A stretch of 64,000 nucleotides of DNA, taken from the NCBI GenBank assembly GCA_964498075.1, contig CAZCGA010000005.1, positions 37,536 through 101,535 on the forward strand, read 5' to 3'. Position numbers and translations under genes: made by a program. Below are positions 8,597-16,892 of this stretch, piece after piece (positions within the stretch are counted from its first letter, which is position 1; every line of letters starts with the position of its first letter). Below the pieces are notes generated by a model. That model made no database searches. It worked only from the letters and a program-made list of their open reading frames with translations, and was not told where the DNA came from. This DNA is from CAZCGA01 sp964498075. GTDB lineage: Bacteria; Desulfobacterota; Binatia; HRBIN30.

Positions 8597-8750
8597 TTGC
8601 GGGGCGACTCGTGCGCCGCAATCTGCTGTGCGTGTTCCAGCGTGCCGGCGCTCTCAAGATAGGCGGTGATGCCAGTGGCCCGCAAGCAGCCGACATCGGT
8701 CTCGATGCCGGCGGCGCGGCCGCGGCGGCGGATCATCCGCTGGGCGTGTG
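8597..8750 (-). pseudogene. Integrase 3'-end remnant 3
   Basis: Minus-strand reading gives RMIRRRGRAAGIETDVG, then RATGITAYLES and LEHAQQIAAHESPRN, matching residues about 257-303 of the intact integrase at 36811. It lacks the final Tyr and the stop, and the codons of the HTFR motif are partly lost. It lies immediately inside the left end of island B, before a membrane-protein gene. Confidence 0.8.
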
Positions 8751-8839
8751 GCCGTCCGTAGATCTACGCATTGACACTTCGCATCCAAAAGCGGGATAAC
8801 GGCGGCCCGAGAACCAAACGGGCGGCAAGGGGGGCGCTT

Positions 8840-9241
8840 TTAGCTATCAATGGGCGGGTTACTTCGTGTGTCGGAGGATTCTGGTTTCGGAGCGCTTGGT
8901 GGCGCTGAACGCGCCGGCCGGCGGTACCTGAAGAGTAAATTGATAACAGCCAGAAAAAAGAACCGGATAGGGACCATAAGAAAGCTCACGATGGCTAGAA
9001 GCGTGACGCGGGAGCGGAAGGGATCAGGCAGCACGAACGCCAGGAAGAGGCAGAAAAGACCCAACACAATGGGCGCCACGGAGCCGGGTCTATAGTAAGC
9101 AAAGGGCATCGAGCGAAGGTCCTTTGCCGTAAAACTGAGCCAGAGTATTTCTTTGAACGACTTGAACTCCTTCTTCTGTGTGTACAGGTGCACCGGCATA
9201 AACAAGTGCTTCTTGAACGTAGATAGTAGATCATCCAGCAT
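8840..9241 (-). CDS. Small integral membrane protein, function unknown
   Basis: A 133-residue protein starting MLDDLLSTFKKHLFMPVHL. Two membrane helices are clear: PIVLGLFCLFLAFVLPD (about 57-73) and VTLLAIVSFLMVPIRFFFLAVINLLF (about 79-104). The tail is Ser/Pro-rich (APPSAPKPESSD). The N-terminal third is amphipathic and polar, with FKSFKEILW. Composition is less GC-rich than its surroundings. I recognise no family. It is a single cargo gene between integrase remnant 3 and the HAF-repeat gene. Confidence 0.7.
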   Translation of the reverse strand: MLDDLLSTFKKHLFMPVHLYTQKKEFKSFKEILWLSFTAKDLRSMPFAYYRPGSVAPIVLGLFCLFLAFVLPDPFRSRVTLLAIVSFLMVPIRFFFLAVINLLFRYRRPARSAPPSAPKPESSDTRSNPPIDS

Positions 9242-9345
9242 ATAGAGAATACTTTAGCATAGAGACGCTGAGCGTGTCGCATCGGCATCGCCTGAATGGA
9301 TAAACGGAGTGCAACAGCTACAACAACGCTCGGAAAGGACGATCC

Positions 9346-11577
9346 ATGACCTTCTTGCGAACGCGAGGCGTTCTTCTTGCTCTATTCCTCATCTGCTTGA
9401 CTCCAGCGTCACGAGGGTGGGCGCAACCCTGCCGGCAGCAGGCGGAAAGTCTCGCCGCTAATGCCGCCAACCAGTATCTCGGCCTAATCGCACAAAAAGA
9501 GACCGCGGCGGCACGGGGTGAAGCGACTGTTGCAGAGGCCACCGATTTGGCGGTCCGACTGATCGGCATCATCCAGTTGGTGAACGCCCCTGAATTACTT
9601 AATGCCAGCAGCACTCTCGCACAGTCACTCCTAGGCTTATACGGCAACGATAGCGTGGCCGCGGTCTCCATCAAATCGCTGCTAGGTGCGACGGGATGTG
9701 TACTCAGTTGTGGAGTCGGTTGCGTTGCTTGCATCAATCAGCTTACAACCTTCGTAGACTTCTGGGCGGCCTTCAAAATCTATCAGCACACTCAAGTCCT
9801 AGACGAGACAATCATATTTCATGACCTTCTCGACCTTCTGGCGGCCAACCATTTCCTAGTTGACGCGGTTGCGGCCAAGCTCCAGGTTCAGCCGCACACG
9901 CTGGAAGCGGTTATCCGCGCGCTCGCCCAGCAAGACGACCTTAGCTTCTCCCCCACCGTCTTTGGCGTCTGCGTCAGCGATCCATTTGCCGGTCTTGCGT
10001 GCGTGGACCAGGTCGTCGCCAGCGCGGCAGACTTCCTCAGCTTCACTGCAGACGCTCTTACCAAAGCCACGACGCTACTGTGCGCAACTCCCACGTTCAC
10101 GCCAACGGCGACCCCAACCAACACCCCGACTGTGACACCGACGCGCACTTCTACCGCAACGCCAACCGCGACAAGCACACGCACGGCAACGGCGACGCTG
10201 CTGCCGGCGTGCAAGCCGGAAGGTGCGAACTGCCGGACCAACCAGAGCTGCTGCAAGGGCCATTGCAGTATACCGGCGGGCGCCGCTTCTGGCGTGTGTG
10301 CTGTTCCCACTTCGACGCCCACCAACACCCCGACTGCCGCGCCGACCGTTACGCCCACCGCGACCGCCACACGGACGCCCAGTGCGAGCCCAACGCGAAC
10401 GAAGATGGCCGTGCCAATGAATATAACTACGGTCGACCTGGGAACACTCGGTGGGACTGGTAGCTCCGCTATCGCCGTCAGCAACGGCCAGGTCGTGGGC
10501 TGGGCGGATGTCCCCGGTACCTGTGTGGCGGGTGTATGTATCTTTCCGGGAGACAACTCTCCAACACTCACGTGTACTTTCGACGCTCAATGTATGACGA
10601 ATCACGCCTTCAGTTGGACCCAAGCAGGGGGGGTGGTGGATCTCGGGACACTGGGCGGGAGGTTTAGCTTCGCCTACGCCGTCAGTGGTGGTCAGGTTGT
10701 AGGCTTGGCCGATGCCGGACCATTCGTTGGCTACCATGCCTTCAGTTGGACCCAAGCCGGTGGGATGGTCGATCTCGGGACGTTAGGTGGGAGTTTAATT
10801 TTAGGCTATGCCACCGCCGTAGATAATGGCCAGGTGGTGGGCAATGGGCATGATGTACAGAGAGATACCCAACACGCGTTCAGTTGGACCCAAGCAGGTG
10901 GGATGGTCGATCTGGGCTCGCTCGGTAGGGGTCTTAGCGCCGCCACCGCGGTCAGTAATGGTCAGGTGGTGGGCAGCTCATACACCGCCGTCGTCCTCGA
11001 TGATAGTGGCGGGGAGGGTAGTGGCGGGAAGCAGCACGCCTTCAGTTGGACCCAAGCAGGTGGGATTGTCGATCTCGGGACGTTGGTCGGGAGTGAAGGT
11101 ATTAGCACCGCCACCGCCGTCAGCAATGGTCAGGTTGCGGGGTCTTCGGAGGCTCCGGCTGAGGAGGCGCACGCCATCAGTTGGACCCAAGCAGGTGGGA
11201 TGGTGGATCTCGGGACGTTGGGAGGGGGTTATAGCTATGCAACCGCCGTCAGCAATGGTCAGGTGGTGGGCAACTCATACACCGCCGGCGATGCGGCGTT
11301 CCACGCCTTCAGTTGGACCCAAGCCGGTGGGATGGTGGATCTGGGGACGCTCGGCGGGACTAATATCCAGGCGCTCGCCGTGAGCAACGGGCAGGTCGTG
11401 GGCGTCGTATATTACGGCAATACGTCCCACGCTTTCAGCTGGACCGAAGCCGCTGGGATGGTGGATCTGGGGACGTTGGGCGGGACATACAGCCAGGCCT
11501 ACGCCGTGAGCAACGGGCAGGTCGTAGGCGTCGCACAGACTGGGAGCGGGGCGTATCACGCGGTTCTCTGGCAGTAA
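9346..11577 (+). CDS. Secreted HAF-repeat protein with Thr/Pro linkers
   Basis: A 743-residue exported protein. It has a signal peptide (about 1-27, ending at SRGWA), a helical Cys-containing domain (28-245), a first Thr/Pro linker (TFTPTATPTNTPTVTPT), a small Cys-rich knot (CRTNQSCCKGHC, about 295-306), a second linker, and then about eight HAF repeats of the form HAFSWTQAGGMVDLGTLGG with AVSNGQVVG (about 360-743). HAF repeats are a recognised extracellular repeat family, probably propeller-like. Start chosen at ATG 9346, downstream of GGAAAGGACG. It is cargo of island B, followed directly by integrase remnant 4. The binding target is unknown. Confidence 0.85.
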   Translation: MTFLRTRGVLLALFLICLTPASRGWAQPCRQQAESLAANAANQYLGLIAQKETAAARGEATVAEATDLAVRLIGIIQLVNAPELLNASSTLAQSLLGLYGNDSVAAVSIKSLLGATGCVLSCGVGCVACINQLTTFVDFWAAFKIYQHTQVLDETIIFHDLLDLLAANHFLVDAVAAKLQVQPHTLEAVIRALAQQDDLSFSPTVFGVCVSDPFAGLACVDQVVASAADFLSFTADALTKATTLLCATPTFTPTATPTNTPTVTPTRTSTATPTATSTRTATATLLPACKPEGANCRTNQSCCKGHCSIPAGAASGVCAVPTSTPTNTPTAAPTVTPTATATRTPSASPTRTKMAVPMNITTVDLGTLGGTGSSAIAVSNGQVVGWADVPGTCVAGVCIFPGDNSPTLTCTFDAQCMTNHAFSWTQAGGVVDLGTLGGRFSFAYAVSGGQVVGLADAGPFVGYHAFSWTQAGGMVDLGTLGGSLILGYATAVDNGQVVGNGHDVQRDTQHAFSWTQAGGMVDLGSLGRGLSAATAVSNGQVVGSSYTAVVLDDSGGEGSGGKQHAFSWTQAGGIVDLGTLVGSEGISTATAVSNGQVAGSSEAPAEEAHAISWTQAGGMVDLGTLGGGYSYATAVSNGQVVGNSYTAGDAAFHAFSWTQAGGMVDLGTLGGTNIQALAVSNGQVVGVVYYGNTSHAFSWTEAAGMVDLGTLGGTYSQAYAVSNGQVVGVAQTGSGAYHAVLWQ

Positions 11578-11592
11578 GATTCACCTGGGGTA

Positions 11593-11720
11593 TCAAATCG
11601 CGATGCGCTCCATCTCGTCGAGCGTACCCAGATCTGACGTCCTGTCGTAAAGCCTTGTCGTCCGCGGCAACTCGTGCGCCGCGATCTGTTCCGCATGCGC
11701 CAACGCGCGCGTTTTTGACA
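11593..11720 (-). pseudogene. Integrase 3'-end remnant 4
   Basis: Minus-strand reading gives LAHAEQIAAHELPRTTRLYD and GTLDEMERIAI plus stop, the last about 40 residues of a tyrosine integrase related to, but more diverged from, the one at 36811. The upstream part is missing. Its sequence now lies under the promoter of parA. Confidence 0.8.
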
Positions 11721-11744
11721 CGACTCGCCTGCATCCCGTACGAT
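11715..11744 (+). promoter_or_regulatory. Sigma-70-like promoter for parA
   Basis: TTGACA at 11715-11720 and TACGAT at 11739-11744 with an 18-base spacer, 34 bases before the parA ATG. The -35 box is perfect. It lies partly on integrase remnant 4. Confidence 0.6.
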
Positions 11745-11778
11745 GTAGGTACACTCTCATCCCTTTCATTTCCCACCG

Positions 11779-12558
11779 ATGCACACCATCATCGCCGTCG
11801 CCAACCAAAAGGGTGGCGTCGGTAAGACCACCACCTGCCTCAATCTCGCCCACGCGCTGAGTGAGCGGGGCCAATCGGTCCTGCTCGTTGACCTCGATCC
11901 GCAGGCGAGCCTGACCATCAGCCTCGGTCTCGACGTGCGCGCACTCACCGCCACGATCTACGACGTGCTGCTCGAAACCACGCCCGGCGTGACGCTCGCG
12001 AGCATCACGCGGGCGACACAGATGCCCAAGGTCGCGCTGGCGCCAGCGTCCATCGATCTCTCGCAGGCCGAGCTCCAGCTCATGAGCGAGATGGACCGCG
12101 AGCGGGCGCTCCGCGAGGCCCTGAAACCAGGGCAAGGCGTCTACGACTACATCCTCATCGACTGCCCGCCGTCCTTGGGGCTCCTCACCACCAACGCGCT
12201 GGCCGCGGCCGACTCGGTGCTCATCCCCTTGCAGAGCGACTACCTCGCCATGCGCGGTGCCGAGCTGCTGATGGCGACGATCGAGAAGGTCCGCAAGAAG
12301 CTGAACCCCAAGCTCGCATTGCTCGGTGTGCTCGTCACAATGTACGACGCGCGCACCGGGCACGCCCGCGGCGTGCTCGAGGAGGTCCGCAGGGCGTTTG
12401 GCGAGCGCACCTTCAAGTCGGTCATCGCATATTCGGTCCGCGCCAAAGATTCGAGCGCGGCCGGTCAATCCATTCTCGCTTACGACCCTCAATCCCCGCT
12501 GGCCGAGTCCTACCGGACGCTGGCGGACGAAATTCTCGCCTATGCCGAAGCGGCCTAA
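11779..12558 (+). CDS. parA: ParA/Soj-type partition ATPase
   Basis: A 259-residue ATPase of the ParA/MinD family, beginning MHTIIAVANQKGGVGKTTT with the deviant Walker A motif (KGGVGKTT, about 10-17), followed by LVDLDPQASLT and the Walker B-like YILIDCPPSLGLLT (about 123-136). It lacks the N-terminal helix-turn-helix of P1-type ParA, so it is of the chromosomal / type Ib Soj kind. It would segregate the circular form of the island with ParB. parB starts inside its 3' end (17-base overlap), so they are translated as an operon. Transcription probably starts from the promoter at 11715. Confidence 0.93.
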   Translation: MHTIIAVANQKGGVGKTTTCLNLAHALSERGQSVLLVDLDPQASLTISLGLDVRALTATIYDVLLETTPGVTLASITRATQMPKVALAPASIDLSQAELQLMSEMDRERALREALKPGQGVYDYILIDCPPSLGLLTTNALAAADSVLIPLQSDYLAMRGAELLMATIEKVRKKLNPKLALLGVLVTMYDARTGHARGVLEEVRRAFGERTFKSVIAYSVRAKDSSAAGQSILAYDPQSPLAESYRTLADEILAYAEAA

Positions 12559-13369
12559 CATCCGAGCGCTCAACCTCGCCGGTATCGGCACGGACAGTGC
12601 GCATCCCGTCGACACGTTCATGGACGACGCCGACGCCGGGCGCATCGTGAATATTCCGGTGGCGTCGATCACCCCGAACCCCGATCAACCGCGCACGTAC
12701 TTCGACCCGGAAGCGCTGCACGACCTGACGACATCGGTTCGCGAGCGCGGCGTGTTGCAGCCGATTATCGTCCGCCGACCGGAGCACGGCGACGGCTTCG
12801 TGCTCGTCGCCGGCGAGCGCCGTTGGCGCGCCGCCACCGCCGCCGGGCTCGCGAAGATTCCGGCCCTCATTCGCCAGAAGGAGGACCCGGCCGAGATCGC
12901 GCTCATCGAGAATCTGCAGCGCGAGGACTTGAACCCGATCGAGGAGGCCGAGAGCTTGAAGCGGTTGAAGGACCGCCGCACGCTCACGGACGAAACGCTC
13001 GCCCGCATCATCGGCAAATCCCGTCAGGCCATCAACGACTCCCTGCTCCTCACTCGCCTACCGGAAGCAATCAAGGCCGCATGCCGGACGTCCGGCAATT
13101 ATCCGAAAAGCCTGCTCCTGAGCCTTGTTCGCGTTCCGAATTCCGCGGCCCAGCTCGCCCTCTGGCAGCAGATCAAGACCGGCAGCGTCACCGTCCGGCA
13201 GGCCCGGACCGTGTCGAAGCAATCGACACAACCCGGCCCCAAACCCTACCGGTTCACCTACAAGCCCAAGAAGCCGACGTTCAGCGTGCAGGTCACCTTC
13301 CGCAAATCCCGCGCGTCGCACGACGACATCACAAACGCGTTGCGCGAGGCGTTGAAGAGCCTCACCTGA
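12542..13369 (+). CDS. parB: ParB-type partition protein
   Basis: A 275-residue DNA-binding protein starting MPKRPNIRALNLAGIG. The ParB/Srx CTPase-nuclease-like domain is clear: VASITPNPDQPRTYFD (about 40-55), GERRWRA (91-97) and IENLQREDLNPIEEA. It is followed by a helix-turn-helix region (LTDETLARIIGKSRQAINDS, about 145-165) and a basic C-terminus. It should bind parS sites on the element and load onto DNA as a clamp. A canonical chromosomal parS was not spotted nearby. It overlaps parA, and the replication gene follows 10 bases later. Confidence 0.92.
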   Translation: MPKRPNIRALNLAGIGTDSAHPVDTFMDDADAGRIVNIPVASITPNPDQPRTYFDPEALHDLTTSVRERGVLQPIIVRRPEHGDGFVLVAGERRWRAATAAGLAKIPALIRQKEDPAEIALIENLQREDLNPIEEAESLKRLKDRRTLTDETLARIIGKSRQAINDSLLLTRLPEAIKAACRTSGNYPKSLLLSLVRVPNSAAQLALWQQIKTGSVTVRQARTVSKQSTQPGPKPYRFTYKPKKPTFSVQVTFRKSRASHDDITNALREALKSLT

Positions 13370-13379
13370 CCCCCACCAT

Positions 13380-14429
13380 GTGATTGAGCAGGAGAAATTT
13401 CGCGGTTTTCACAGTCCGAACTACACCCAGGTTCCGGACGAGCTGTTCGATGAACTACTACCGCTGCTCTCCGGCGCCGAATTGAAGGTGCTGCTCTACA
13501 TCGCGCGGCGCACGTTTGGCTTCAAGAAGGCCACTGACAACATTTCCCTCAGCCAGATCACCGACGGCATCGTCACGGCCGCCGGCAAGCGGCTCGACGG
13601 CGGCACCGGACTGGTGAAAAGCACCGCCGCCCTCGCAGTGAAGGGCTTGGTCGAGAAGAACATCATCGTGAAGGTCCGCAACCAGGCCCCGCGTCGCGGG
13701 GATATGGCCACCACGTACGCCCTGAACCTCATCACCGCCCCTGTCCAAAAAGCGACCCCCACCGTGTCCGAAAATCAAACACCCCCAGGGCAAGAAATCG
13801 GACACCCCGTGGGCAGAAAATCGGACACACAAGAAACAGTTACCAAGAAACAGAATAACGAGGTCGTTACCGTTACGGCTAACGACCTCGAATCAAATCG
13901 GGAAGGAACCGGACGAAGGATCTCCGATCGTGCCCTGCGATCAAAATACGGCCTCACCGACGATCAAGTCGGCCGGGTCCACTGGCTTGTGGACAAACAG
14001 ATCGCGACCCTCGGCGCCGGCGATCGCAACCACGCCCACTACGTCCAACGCGCCGCCCACGCAGTGAAGGACGGTGAGGATAAATTCCTCGACCAGGAAC
14101 TGGGTGAATTCAAACAAGCGGCGTCTCAGATCGCCGTGGGCTCGCGACCGGCCTACTTTCACGCCATGTGGACCGAGCAAGTTCAGCAACGCCACGCGAT
14201 CGCTGGCCGTGCTTCTCTTCCTCAAACCCCCGCGCCAACCGACGAGCCCGAGAACCTCGCGCAGCTCTTCGCCCGCCGTACGGACGATCACCCTGACTCT
14301 CGTCGCCGCATGATCGCCGACGCTGAGACGCGCGGCTTCACCATCCCCGACTACATCCGCACTGCCGACGACAACGTCGTCAGTCTCTGGTGGGCAGCCC
14401 TCGCCGACCAACCCGAACGTCCGGCCTGA
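13380..14429 (+). CDS. Replication protein with phage O-like N-terminal winged helix
   Basis: A 349-residue protein. The N-terminal part (SPNYTQVPDELFDELLPL to ISLSQITDGI, about 10-60) matches the phage replication protein O N-terminal domain, a winged helix that binds origin DNA. A Pro/Gln-rich linker (about 125-165) follows, then a helical C-terminal domain that could recruit the host helicase. Start is GTG 13380; the ATG at 13378 is followed directly by a stop. It completes a parA-parB-rep operon. The origin may lie inside the gene, as in lambda, or in the structured region just downstream. Role as initiator is inferred from domain and operon. Confidence 0.75.
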   Translation: MIEQEKFRGFHSPNYTQVPDELFDELLPLLSGAELKVLLYIARRTFGFKKATDNISLSQITDGIVTAAGKRLDGGTGLVKSTAALAVKGLVEKNIIVKVRNQAPRRGDMATTYALNLITAPVQKATPTVSENQTPPGQEIGHPVGRKSDTQETVTKKQNNEVVTVTANDLESNREGTGRRISDRALRSKYGLTDDQVGRVHWLVDKQIATLGAGDRNHAHYVQRAAHAVKDGEDKFLDQELGEFKQAASQIAVGSRPAYFHAMWTEQVQQRHAIAGRASLPQTPAPTDEPENLAQLFARRTDDHPDSRRRMIADAETRGFTIPDYIRTADDNVVSLWWAALADQPERPA

Positions 14430-14668
14430 CATCCACCCCACCTTAACCTTCACTCGCCGCCGCCTCCGGGCGTTTAGATGCGGCTCGTTCCGGGTGGCTC
14501 ACTCTACCGACCCGCTCCGCGTTTCAATGGTCGGTTTCGTTCGCGCCGCCATCCATTGCGCGCGGCCGTCGCTACGGCACCGGACAGCTCACCACGTTCG
14601 ATTCAGGGGGAAAACCGGTCGCCCGTGACGGCGACCGACGGTCTGCACCCTGTGCAAACCGCCTCATT

Positions 14669-14711
14669 CAGCTTGTGCAATCTTCGTTTGCACAAGCTGT
14701 TTTCGGTTTTC
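14669..14711 (+). terminator. Strong hairpin with T tract after the rep operon
   Basis: The arms CAGCTTGTGCAA and TTGCACAAGCTG (14669-14699) pair around CTTCG-like loop bases, followed by TTTTCGGTTTT. It fits a rho-independent terminator for parA-parB-rep. TGTGCAAA also occurs at 14650-14657, so a protein-binding role (parS- or iteron-like) is an alternative. Confidence 0.65.
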
Positions 14712-14745
14712 CCCTGTTCTCATGCGTGGTTTCTCTGTCCGTCGC

Positions 14746-15485
14746 CTTCGCGACCCCCATCGAAACCACCCTCCACTACGCACCGCTACCTGTCATCCTG
14801 AACGTCTGCCTAGGTTGAGCGGTGCGGTGCTCCGTTTCGGGCTTCGCGACCACCTCGCTGCGCTTCGGTGTCCGCTACGGTCGGCGGGGGCCCGGTCACT
14901 CCTCCGTCGTGACTTGCCCCGCCGACCGTTTTCGATGGGGGTCGCGAAGCACGAAGTCCTATCAGTCGCTCCGCTCCTTCCCACTCACTCGACCGCGGCT
15001 GTACGCCGCGCAAGCGCGGTACGGTCGAGTTCGTGGAGGACTTCGGCTCGCGACGGCCGCGCGCAACCGCCTGCGGCGGAAAGGTGCCCCCCTTCATGGG
15101 CTGCCGCGGCGCGGCACCGTCCCCCGTCGGGTGACTGCCCGTACCTTCGCTCCGCTCCGGGTGCCCCGTCTTGGACAGTCGCCCCGGCGGGGCTGTCCGC
15201 TTTTCGCCTGCGGCGTTGGGTGGCGCTCCGCGCTCATCTCACTTCCTGACGTGTGACCCGAGAAGCAGCGGAGAACGGAGCGAGGAGCGATTGCTCGTCT
15301 TTTCGCAATGTCGTTCACTCCGACATTGCTGGCGCCCGGCGCCAATTGCTTGACCCATCCCGCGCACCGCGTGCCTTTCCCATCCGCCCAACTGCGGAGC
15401 GGGCGCGCCGAGACCATGCCGCCACAGTCTTGGCGTCACCGATGAGGCCATCGGTGCTTGCTCGCGGTGCCCCAGCGTGGCACCG
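14746..15485. other. Gene-free structured region with many inverted repeats (candidate ncRNA, origin or oriT)
   Basis: No convincing gene between 14430 and 15753. It has a perfect 20-base inverted repeat (14746-14765 with 14930-14949, CTTCGCGACCCCCATCGAAA) that encloses a 13-base stem (14877-14889 with 14917-14929). Further stems are 14988-14995/15022-15029 (CTCGACCG), 15173-15198 (GGACAG/CTGTCC), 15305-15329 (GCAATGTCG), 15330-15344 (TGGCGCC), 15437-15456 (CACCGAT) and 15465-15485 (CGGTGCC). GCTTCGCGAC at 14841-14850 could replace one strand of the long stem, so two folds are possible. It lies just downstream of the replication gene. Confidence 0.6.
15173..15204 (+). terminator. GC-rich hairpin followed by T4
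   Basis: GGACAG and CTGTCC enclose a CCCCG/CGGGG inner stem, followed by GCTTTT. It has the form of a rho-independent terminator and would end a plus-strand transcript of the structured region. Confidence 0.45.
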
Positions 15486-15632
15486 CCTGAGTCGCCAACA
15501 CTGCGACGCTCGGCACGATGCGCCCGGCTGAAGACCACCCCAGCGCGCCGTGCGCCCCTTGCTGTGGAACCTCTGCCGTTTTGATTCCCACTTTGACCCA
15601 AGCGGCACCGGTGAGTGGGTCGAGACAAGAAA

Positions 15633-15660
15633 AGCCCCCGGACCAAATGATCCGAGGGCT
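15633..15660 (-). terminator. Terminator of the minus-strand small-gene operon
   Basis: Read on the minus strand: AGCCCTCGGA, loop TCATTTGG, TCCGGGGGCT, then TTTTCTT. It lies about 95 bases beyond the stop of the gene at 15754-16278. Confidence 0.7.
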
Positions 15661-15753
15661 GGGCTGGACGTTCACCGTCCGCCGCTACCGGGGCGGAAGG
15701 AGTGGGCAACCTTCGCCCGGCGTGTTCAGTGTGCGGTGTCCGTGTTGACAGCG

Positions 15754-16278
15754 TCAAGTTATCCGCGCAGGCGCCTCTGGCGCGAAACACTCGCAACCTT
15801 TGTGCGTGCAGCGACTCGCGCAGCAGTCGCGGCAGTATCCGCAATCGCCGATCTCGGGCGTGGGCCGTTGGCACCACTCGCAGCGGACAACCGGCCCGCG
15901 TCGCAGACGGGGCGGAGCGTAGGCCACCGCCCGGCCGTCTTCATCGTCGACGAACAGGAGGCCCGCCTTTGCGCCGAAGACGCCGTGGCCGACATCCACC
16001 GCGGTGGGGCAGGGGTAGCGGCGACGGACTTCCCGGAGGCGTTCACGCGTTGTGATGAACTCGACGCCGTAGCGGGCGGTGTCGGCTGGTGAGAGTGGCC
16101 CGTGACGAACTTTCAGACGTAACCAGAAACCAATTTGCTCCGGCCGAATTCTCGACTGGGTGAGTGCTTCGTCGATCTCCTCGAGGTAGGCGGTGTGATA
16201 GCCCTGGTCCTCGAAGAGAATCTTGGCGATCCCGAGCGCGCGCCGCCAGCGATTCAAGGTCTTTACCCTCGCGTCCAT
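15754..16278 (-). CDS. Hypothetical protein with Cys-rich zinc-binding C-terminus
   Basis: A 174-residue protein starting MDARVKTLNRWRRALG. The first 130 residues are mixed alpha/beta with no family I know (GVEFITTRERLREVRRRYP, VDDEDGRAVAYAPPR). The C-terminus has nine Cys residues in CEWCQRP, CGYCRDCCASRC and CTHKGCECF, which should bind one or two zinc ions. It is the last gene of a three-gene minus-strand operon (16892 to 15754), with the terminator at 15633-15660. The gap to the gene upstream is 4 bases. Confidence 0.7.
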   Translation of the reverse strand: MDARVKTLNRWRRALGIAKILFEDQGYHTAYLEEIDEALTQSRIRPEQIGFWLRLKVRHGPLSPADTARYGVEFITTRERLREVRRRYPCPTAVDVGHGVFGAKAGLLFVDDEDGRAVAYAPPRLRRGPVVRCEWCQRPTPEIGDCGYCRDCCASRCTHKGCECFAPEAPARIT

Positions 16279-16282
16279 GGAC

Positions 16283-16528
16283 TCACCTCTTCGCCCGGGC
16301 GCGGCAGCGATTCATGAACTTGCCCGAGTACGTGGCGACGTGCGGGATACCATCGCCGTCGACCTCGATGCGGTAGAGGGCGGCTGTGCCCTCGGGATCC
16401 GCGAGCTCGGGATTGTCGCGCATCGCGTCGACGATCGCCCGCACTTCCGCCGCGGCGCTACTCGCAGGTCCAAACGTCTGACCAGGTTCGAGCCCACCAT
16501 ACAGAATAAAGAACCATCTCGTTTTCAT
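16283..16528 (-). CDS. Small hypothetical protein
   Basis: An 81-residue protein starting MKTRWFFILYGGLEPG. The open frame extends upstream to 16669 but overlaps the preceding gene in low-complexity Arg-rich sequence, so the ATG at 16528 is preferred. Segment AAAEVRAIVDAMRDNPEL looks helical; LYRIEVDGDGIPHVATY gives a beta hairpin. No known domain. It lies between two other small genes with gaps of 4 bases on each side. Confidence 0.65.
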   Translation of the reverse strand: MKTRWFFILYGGLEPGQTFGPASSAAAEVRAIVDAMRDNPELADPEGTAALYRIEVDGDGIPHVATYSGKFMNRCRARAKR

Positions 16529-16532
16529 CGCC

Positions 16533-16892
16533 TCACTCTCCGTGTCTCGCCGGCGTGGTCGCTTCCCGTTCCTTCTGCCGCGCCGCATCGAGCTCGAGCC
16601 GAGCGGCCATATCCCACTGGTCCGGCGACTCTTCGTCGCAGCGGTACGCGTAGGCGACGGCATCCTCATCGTTCGGGTCGAAGGCGATCACCACCGAGTA
16701 GTACGTGCCGAAGTCGTGCGGGTTCTCCATGATCCGGAAGCGTGCGCTCGGGGGCGGGTCGCCGCAGATCCGCTTGAACTGCCCGATGAGAGCCCGACAC
16801 TCGCGCCGCGCCCGCGCTTCGTAATGCTCATCAACGCCGAGCTGGGCGCAGTCCTCATCCGATGGTGCCGATCCAAGATCGAGGTGATCCAT
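16533..16892 (-). CDS. Hypothetical protein, first gene of a small operon
   Basis: A 119-residue acidic protein starting MDHLDLGSAPSDEDCAQ. It contains EARARRECRALIGQFKRIC (helical) and FGTYYSVVIAFDPNDEDAVAYA (beta). The pattern of a small acidic domain with YYSVV and DPND resembles genes of unknown role often found in plasmid and phage backbones, but I cannot name a family. It heads the 16892-15754 operon. Confidence 0.65.
   Translation of the reverse strand: MDHLDLGSAPSDEDCAQLGVDEHYEARARRECRALIGQFKRICGDPPPSARFRIMENPHDFGTYYSVVIAFDPNDEDAVAYAYRCDEESPDQWDMAARLELDAARQKEREATTPARHGE

Noticed and set aside
10440..11570. Regular repeats in the HAF gene considered as CRISPR-like or satellite
   Set aside because: The period is an in-frame protein repeat (about 36-57 codons) with synonymous changes; no spacer structure.
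11593..12672. A 359-codon minus-strand frame joining antisense parA to the integrase tail
   Set aside because: The end is a genuine integrase remnant, but the rest is antisense to parA with shadow composition; not a real fusion.
14478..15531. Several overlapping open frames of 60-175 codons in all frames
   Set aside because: They overlap each other, have Arg/Ala/Pro-biased composition and no domain, and cover the stems listed for the structured region. Long open frames are expected by chance at this GC content.
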